A stretch of DNA of 64,000 nucleotides, from NCBI GenBank assembly GCA_038373865.1, contig JAXGGA010001155.1, positions 102,789 through 166,788 on the forward strand, given 5' to 3'. The notes beneath the pieces are model-generated. The model saw only the letters and a list, made by a program, of their open reading frames with translations. It did not search any database and had not been told where the DNA came from. The position numbers and the translations under genes are program-made. The DNA comes from Uloborus plumipes. Its lineage: Eukaryota > Arthropoda > Arachnida > Araneae > Uloboridae. Below, in pieces: positions 24,980 through 64,000 of the stretch. Positions within the stretch are counted from its first letter, which is position 1; each line of letters opens with the position of its first letter.

Positions 24980-26055
24980 CAGTAGCGAGGCGTGACTTCA
25001 AGCGTCAGTCATCGCTAACTTTCAGGTCCCCAAAGAAATATACCAGACCATATGAATATGTTTCGCTCATGGGTGTTTGTGATAAGAAATTTTTGAAAAT
25101 TTTGGGCTGCCGTTTCCGAAATTTAATTTTTCAGTTTTCGAAAATTTTATTTCCGTTAAAGCAGGAAATTCTCCTCACACAATAAATGAAGTATATTTTG
25201 AAATGATAAAAATCATTCATGTTGTTTTTTATGAGTTTTAAAAACTAAATAGTAATTAAAAAAATTCAACTAACCTTGTAAAAATCTTGGTTCACATATA
25301 CTTCTTTTTCAATTTGAAAAGTTCAAGCTTGCTGAAATGCAAAGCTCGAACGGCAACGAGCACTACTTTTTTATGAAAAAACATTTATTATTGAAACTAA
25401 AAAGAGAGTAAAAAAAACAAAACCACGCACACATATATTCGTTTTTGAAAGTTCGATGAAGTTCCAAAACACAAAAGGTAACAGCGTTTTCCATATGCAA
25501 AACTACTGTTGCAAACAATATTGTCTTCGACCCGTCGGCCTCATATTGGCGCCATCGTAAGATAACAATATTTTTCTAACCGCAAACCCCTTTTTTTTGA
25601 AAAATGTGACGCACCGAATTGAAAGAAAAAAAAAAATAAAAAAGAATGAACGAAACAGGAGAAAAAAAATCTCAACCCCTCCCCATCCAACCCCCACGAT
25701 CCGCCAAAACTGAGAGTTGCCAGTAAAAACAAAATATCCGCGGGTCATCGCCGATGAGTCTTATTACATCTAAGGGAAGCTGTGAAAGAATCTGATTGGC
25801 TGAAATGGCTGACAAGCGAAAAAACTTGCGCGCGCACACACAAAACCGATGCGATATCTGTAGCGATGAGTGAAGGTCACGCCTAATCGTTTACTCAACA
25901 GATGGCACCACTAAAATAAAATTATTTGGAATATTAAATGATCCGAAAAAATAATCTGAAAATAAAATTTTTAAAACTTTAATTCTTCCAGTGCAAAACG
26001 AGGTTTGCCTTCAGGTCATCGGCGAATCGTTCGATGACTTGAGGCCTCGCTACTG
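24980..26055. mobile_element. Nested hAT-like MITE, TSD gttttcac
   Basis: Ends cagtagcgaggc and gcctcgctactg are perfect inverted repeats. The 8-bp duplication gttttcac is perfect (24972-24979, 26056-26063). 1076 bp; the frames at 25503-25748 are low-complexity and not a transposase. Confidence 0.85.
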
Positions 26056-26529
26056 GTTTTCACCTCCATAAAGTTTCATCCAAATCGGAGGTGGTCGGAG
26101 TCGACATGTTTTTCAGCGACTCCGACTCCTTTGGTCCAAAATCAGTCCGACTCCGACTCCGCAGCCCTGATGACAACAAGGCGAAAAATTGGCTCCACCC
26201 CCCCGCTGTTCTAGAACGCTGGATGTCGCCGGGCCCGAAACCAGACCGGTTCTTCGGTAGCGACTTCATTGGCTCTCGCCAGGTGCACGCTCTTTGTAAT
26301 TCGTGGGGGAATACCGTCACGTGACTTTCAGACGGAGGTAGTGCAAACGCTCAAAAATTTTCACCTCCTTCCGTCACGCCCGAAAAACCACTTCGTTCGG
26401 CCGGATCGGTCTTGAATAGGCCTTAAATGTTTTCATGAATGCACATCCATTTATTTGAACGACGCATTCATTCCGAACAACTCAATATAAATTCAGAAAT
26501 TGATGACAACTTCAGATTATAAACAGAGG

Positions 26530-26790
26530 CGCCCCGAACTTAAAGTTTTGGGAGGGGGAAAATCATCAAATTGCCGAATGAAGATCCAATTTGACCGAAT
26601 GATAAAATACAAGCACGAACACATGTCCTATATGTATAACATTAAAAAAAAAAACGATTCTAAAAACTAAAAAAAAACAAATAATCTCAATGTTGCAATA
26701 TTGTCTGCAAATTGCCGAATCGTCAGCAAAATGTGACGAATACAGAAATATTGGGAGGTCATAGTGACCTCCCGTCGGGGCGCTCCTGAT
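26530..26790. repeat. IR3-family repeat copy
   Basis: It parallels 7560-7810 block for block (gccgaatg, gaccgaatgataaaatac, tgcaatattgtc, gtcagcaaaa). It ends with a perfect palindrome AGGTCAtagTGACCT at 26756-26770. Confidence 0.65.
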
Positions 26791-26814
26791 TATAAAGTAG
26801 TTAGTAACCGACCC

Positions 26815-26965
26815 TAAGACAGGGCTAAGGCAGAAACATGTAATACACCGCCAGCTCGTTTATTCATCCATGGACGTTCTAATTTCACATTAGCTACCAG
26901 TTTTTGTTGGCTCTCTTTTGCTCTATAAGAGGATTTTTGCCTCCAGCTGGTTTAATTCCTATTCC
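26815..26965. repeat. Fragment of the foldback repeat seen at 53 kb
   Basis: The phrase agggctaaggcagaaacat, followed by acattagctaccagttttt, ggctctctttt, and attcctattccagcac, recurs in the arms of the 53040-53645 foldback. One copy only here; non-coding. Confidence 0.6.
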
Positions 26966-27219
26966 AGCACAAGACTTCAGACTACTCGAATCTTTAGAAT
27001 AACTTTTTACAAATACAATAAAAAACTGAATAAAGACAAAATTTTACTCATAAAGTTTTTAGCATTACATCTGTATAAATGTGATTTAAAAGAATAATTC
27101 AAAAGAAACAATGACATTTGTAAGAAAAGCAGTCGAAAACTTTGTACAATTAATGGAGTTAAAAATGCAAGACAACGTGTCCTAAAGTACAAATAAAATG
27201 TTTAAAACGAGTTTGAAAA

Positions 27220-27279
27220 CTCTAGCAAATAGATATTTCGGGCCATTACAAGTGAAGCCCCATCATCAGTGCAAAAAGA
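27220..27279 (-). ncRNA. Hammerhead-like motif in Penelope-like repeat
   Basis: On the minus strand: CTGATGA (27269-27263), a stem-II hairpin ggggc...gccc, GAAA (27239-27236), a tiny stem III tatcta, then TT and tgctagag, which can pair weakly with ctttttgca upstream of the core. The order matches a minimal hammerhead ribozyme. Activity is inference. Confidence 0.45.
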
Positions 27280-27447
27280 TGATAGTTCAACTGACCACAG
27301 TCAAGTGAACTTTATCTTTGTATCGCAGTTGTCCTCTTTAACCCATGACGTAACAGTTTCTGCAGACCTAATCTTTCTGTTCTGTTTATTTACCCTCGCG
27401 TATCTCGCATTCCTGGTTCACTTGACTGTGGTCAGTTGAACCATCAT

Positions 27448-27505
27448 CTTTTCGCACTGATGATGGGGCTTCATTTGTAATAGCCCCGAAATAGCTAGTT
27501 GCTAG
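27448..27505 (+). ncRNA. Hammerhead-like motif, partner arm
   Basis: CTGATGA at 27457-27463, stem II ggggct/agcccc, GAAA at 27488-27491, then tagcta. The base after tagcta is G instead of the required U, so this copy may be dead. Confidence 0.38.
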
Positions 27506-27590
27506 AGTTTTCAAACTCTTTTTTAACATTTTATTTGTACTTTTGGACATGTTGTCTCGCATTTTTTACTTCAAACAATGACAGTATAAT

Positions 27591-28330
27591 GCAGATCAAA
27601 AAGTTGTGAAAAATCACTGGATACAATAAAAGAGGTAGAAAGGAAATTTTAAGATAAAATTCAAAGATTTAAAAAATATATTAACATAAGTTAAAAAGAA
27701 ACAACATATATAATGCCTATAATGATCAATTTATGCTTAATAATTCTCGATTAAAATTTATTATTCAGTAATTTACATGACGAGCTTTACACACAAACAC
27801 ACACACATATGTGTATGTATGTATGTGTGTTTGAAGAAATTTCAGAGAGAGAAAGATAGTCAACAAAATAAATTCAATTACATTGCACATACCATTTCAT
27901 AATAGATTTCAATTCTGCACATTAGCAACAAGCCTATTGTATTTAAAAATAACATTTGTTAATTATCAATTTATTTAAAAACTTATAAATATTTCATAAT
28001 TATGCAATAATACAGAAAACACAATAAATATATTTTTTAAAAATCATTTAAAATATTTAAAAAAAACTGTTGATTATTAAGCAGAAGATTTCTAAACAAA
28101 ATTTCCACTTTTTTCCGCAAATATAAACAAGTTTGAATGGATGCAAAATTAGCAAATGATAACATTGTAAAAACACTAATGTAAAAACTAATAACATAGA
28201 ATTTTTCTCGAACACAATCTTTTATGTTTGAAACACATAAACCTAACTAAAACAGAAACAAATTATTATTTACACTCAGAATAAAAAATTATCACTTTTA
28301 TCACTGCATATACAAATTTCTTTAAATTAA
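27591..28330. other. Non-coding AT-rich stretch with short tandem repeat
   Basis: A compound microsatellite lies at 27789-27830 (acacac then atgtatgtatgt), partly self-complementary. Otherwise I see nothing. Confidence 0.5.
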
Positions 28331-28859
28331 CCCTTAGTTTGGCAATGTATCCTACAGAATACATCACTTTCAACATTTTTTTTATTTGAACTAGGCGGCC
28401 TCTAGGGGGCTGGCTTTTAACCTATAGCATTATTCGAACCTTCTTTTTCAACATCTGTCTTTACTGTGGCTATTTACAATGCAACGTGTTCAGTATTAAG
28501 TTTATAAGTGTTACAGTGTGTTCTACCAAAACAACATGGTGTCACATCGATTACAGGTATGTTCTCTTTTATTTTTTAATATTTTTTGTATTTTGATTTG
28601 TATAATAATTTATAGATAGATGTAGTTGTATTGTAAATAAATACTTCATTAAATTTTATAAAAAGTTTTTATGCATTCTTATTTGCTACTTTGGCAGTGT
28701 ATCCTACAGGATACACAATTTATAAAACCGTTTTTCTTTTCATTTTTTCAGGTGAAATTTTTTTTAACTATATAATATTTATGCATTTTACCCCAAAAAA
28801 ACTAAAATAAAAAATTTTTGTCAAAATTTTTAAATTTTTGAAATGTGCCAAACTAAGGG
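28331..28859. mobile_element. piggyBac-like MITE, TTAA TSD
   Basis: Ends cccttagtttggca and tgccaaactaaggg are perfect inverted repeats directly flanked by TTAA (28327-28330, 28860-28863). Internal inverted text includes tgtatcctacagaatacat and tgtatcctacaggatacac. 529 bp, no transposase frame. Confidence 0.8.
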
Positions 28860-28863
28860 TTAA

Positions 28864-29907
28864 TAAATTTTCACCACTATGTTTTTTTTCCAAGAAAAAA
28901 AATGTATACATCAACATTTATAAATAATTAAGGTAAAAATACCAGATATACATTTATTATATAATAAACAATATGATCCAATAAAAAACAAATACCTACC
29001 AACATAAATAACTTATGATAAACTGTGGTGAGATAAATATGTCAACAAAATAAAACTAATTATAGTTACAATTATTACTAAATTTATTATTTCTTTTAAA
29101 TACACTATACTTGACTAGAAATGCAGTCAGTTAAAACAACATTTAAAATTTTGCAGTTGAATCTTTGTAATAAAGAAAGCTTTAAGCTTTAACAACATTT
29201 TAAACAGAAAAAAAAGAAGTTAAGTTTAAGATCAAATAAATAATATCATTTTAAAGAAATAATTAATTTCATTTATTATGTTGTAGTTCATATTATGCTG
29301 TGTGCTTAAAGCTTCATTATACATAATATTAATTGGTAGAAAGCTGCAGAAAGAATTGCTATTTTCATATACGCTATACCAACATGACTAAAAAATTTCC
29401 AAATGGAGCCAATGACTTTTTCTAGCATTATGCTAAAGTTATGAACAATAGTTTTTAACAATAAAATCAATAATTCAAAGGGGGGGGGGGACATCTCCAT
29501 TGATTCACATTTAAAATAAGTAGATAAAGTTATTTAAAAAGATCTAAAATCTTTTTAAAACATTGCTGCAGTAAATTAATACAAAGGCTTTATTATAAAA
29601 AGGTGGCGATTATTCAGAACATAAAGTCAACAAAACATTATGTTTAAAAAATGAATACATAATATAGATTTGTTTAGTGATGGAAAAGAAGATGTATAAC
29701 ACATAATTTACTTTAAATAATGAAATAACGATTCATGACCAGATGTGTGAAACTGCATGACATTTTGTAACATTCGTGAACAATTTCCCAGCTCATGATT
29801 TCTTTTTCATAACACCCATGACCACTCTTCAGCTCAAAGCTCAAAAAAGGTTTCAATTAAAAAAAATCTTCTTGTCGTCTAATTTAAAAGAAGAATATGA
29901 GCTCTAT
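28864..29907 (-). other. 3' flank / probable 3' UTR of the FER gene
   Basis: This is AT-rich sequence directly downstream of the stop codon, read on the minus strand. Several AATAAA-type signals (tttatt on the plus strand, for example near 29588 and 29274) are candidates for poly(A) sites. The true 3' end cannot be placed from sequence alone. A G-run lies at 29480-29489. Confidence 0.5.
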
Positions 29908-62860
<32,953 letters not shown>

Positions 62861-62995
62861 CTACCATTAAAAAAAGATAATTGAAAAATAGAAATGGACA
62901 GAAAAATTAGAAAAAAAAAAATCTTGCGTTTATAATGTATTGCTCCTTTAAAGACAACAACATAAAAAATGAGTAAATTAATGCTCTAATAACTA

Positions 62996-63555
62996 CAGTG
63001 AACTATCACTCATACGCCACCTCATTTATGCGCCTTTTTCACTTATACGACGATTTTAAATGGCCCCAGCACATTCCATAGCAAAATAATGATAGTATCA
63101 TTCGTTTATGCGTCGCTCTAAAGATAAATATTTCAGTTGTGCGCCGAATTTTCCCTAAAATGTATGAAAATTTATTTATTTTCTTTAAAAAATAGGCATT
63201 GTTCTTTACTTTCCTCTTTCATCTTTCGCCTTTATTGCTCACGGAAGGCATTTTTTCCGCATGAACTAGAGTTCGGAGAAGGACAATTATCAATTATGCA
63301 TCGTTTTAAAGGGAACAGCTTGTATTTAGGTATGCTACAACTTTTGTTTTCTCTTAATCATTATAGTTACGTTACAGTCATTGCCAAACTGTAGTAATGT
63401 GTCCCTTTTCTATAGAAACATTCTTATTCATTCTCTCATTAGAACCTATGTTGAGTTTTAATCCTTTAAATGGGCTTGTTCACTTATACGTCTTTCTCAC
63501 TTATGCGCCTTTTTCTGTTGGTCCCTAGGGCAGGCGCATAAGTGAGAGTTCACTG
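62996..63555. mobile_element. pogo/Tigger-like element, empty copy
   Basis: 560 bp, TA-flanked, ends cagtgaactatcactcatac and, on the complement of the right, cagtgaactctcacttatgc. Reverse orientation to the 8759-9973 copy and lacking its 655-bp insertion. Confidence 0.85.
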
Positions 63556-63576
63556 TAATTGCAAAAAAATAATATA

Positions 63577-64000
63577 CAGGGTGTCCACTCCAATCGTGGA
63601 CCAATAGCTAATTTCTAAACCGTTAGAGATAAGCATATAGTTTATTTAGGAAAAAATCTCCAAATTATGAAAGGAATTTTGGGTCTATTCAATGTTTTTC
63701 AAAAAATCAAATTTTGAAAGAGTTACGAAATGTAAATTTTTATACAGCCCCCAGTCCTATCAGTCATATTTAGTAAAACATTTTTGACACTGTAACGTTT
63801 AAAACTAAAAAAAAATCACTCTTCCACCACAAAAATTGAGCGAGTTATGACGCTTTGAAAAATCAAGATTTTGCATTGTTTCATAAAGTCATCGAGAGCT
63901 CGCTTAAGGGACCGTATGCGAAATCCATCAAAATCTTGATTTTTCAAAACGTCATAACTCGGTCAATTTTTGTGGTAGAGGAGTGATTTTTTTTTAGTTT
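63577..64000. mobile_element. Element starting CAGGGTGTCC, runs off the window
   Basis: TA then cagggtgtccactcc is a frequent Tc1/mariner-type start. Inside lies a foldback: aaaaatcactcttccaccac... against gtggtagaggagtgattttt (63808-64000), with the matching phrase cgagttatgacg. The right end is not in the window. Confidence 0.6.

Larger units (their letters stand above)
24406..26169. mobile_element. hAT MITE, CAGGGCTGCGGAGTCGGAG ends
   Basis: Perfect 19-bp inverted ends and a perfect 8-bp duplication, atgacaac (24398-24405, 26170-26177), identify a hAT. Subterminal arrays of gactccgactcc occur at both ends. It carries an IR3-family relic (24590-24775) and another hAT (24980-26055). No transposase. 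Confidence 0.88.
24319..26423. mobile_element. Harbinger-like MITE split by nested hATs
   Basis: The inverted ends are aggcctattca, with 3-bp TAA duplications outside (24316-24318, 26424-26426). This TWA target and these ends fit PIF/Harbinger. The element itself is about 333 bp; the remainder is the hAT at 24406-26169 with its duplication. Non-coding. Confidence 0.7.
27105..27590. repeat. Inverted pair of Penelope-like 3' ends
   Basis: Two ~190-bp arms run tail to tail. Each matches the non-coding segment that follows the Penelope-like coding tail at 54.6-54.97 kb, including aacgtgtcc/acatgtt text and gagttttcaaactc. Inverted and tandem terminal copies are characteristic of Penelope-like retroelements. 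No coding remains. Confidence 0.65.

Noticed and set aside
26060..26324. Short frames on both strands rich in Ser/Arg/Pro
   Set aside because: They lie in the subterminal gactcc array of the hAT and the Harbinger arm.
27457..27505. Plus-strand hammerhead copy as an active ribozyme
   Set aside because: The base expected to be U before the cleavage residue is G in this copy; kept only as a family member.
28440..28570. Possible coding start atggtgtcacatcgattacag followed by a gtatgt donor
   Set aside because: It lies inside a TTAA-flanked MITE, encodes only seven residues and has no visible downstream exon.

Overview
The window is eukaryotic, intron-rich, AT-rich DNA packed with transposable elements. 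It looks like an arthropod, possibly a chelicerate such as a spider; the class is inference from the mix of Tc1/mariner, pogo/Tigger, hAT, piggyBac, Penelope-like and gypsy elements. There are no bacterial operons, RBSs or CRISPR arrays.

The only host gene I can support is a minus-strand FER/FPS-type non-receptor tyrosine kinase. Fourteen exons run from 62860 down to the stop codon at 29908. Every splice junction is GT-AG and all phases join without a break. They give about 695 residues: the end of the F-BAR domain, a coiled-coil/FX region, a linker, an SH2 domain and a complete tyrosine kinase domain. The first ~130-180 residues must lie beyond 64000.

Layout. 1-29.9 kb lies 3' of the kinase gene and has no recognisable host gene. 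It holds many non-autonomous DNA transposons, several nested: a three-level nest at 22.7-23.5 kb, and a Harbinger-like element containing a hAT containing another hAT at 24.3-26.4 kb. It also holds a 75/78-bp minisatellite at 12.65-13.19 kb and an inverted Penelope-like repeat at 27.1-27.6 kb. At 30.1-36.0 kb a nearly intact gypsy LTR retrotransposon sits in the last intron, 28 bp from the 3' splice site, and is itself split by a mariner. From 36-63 kb the introns carry piggyBac MITEs, LINE 3' ends, Tigger and hAT MITEs, a 4.3-kb hAT, a 3.9-kb hAT split by a Tc1 with an open 348-codon transposase, and a Penelope-like 3' end.

Most interesting signals: (1) a repeat family carrying perfect AGGTCAnnnTGACCT palindromes, the nuclear-receptor IR3/ERE type, eight times in the window; (2) hammerhead-ribozyme-like cores (CTGATGA, stem II, GAAA) in three Penelope-like copies, one next to a GIY-YIG-type coding tail; (3) the retrotransposon insertion next to the last FER acceptor; (4) paired empty and filled insertion sites that define element ends exactly.
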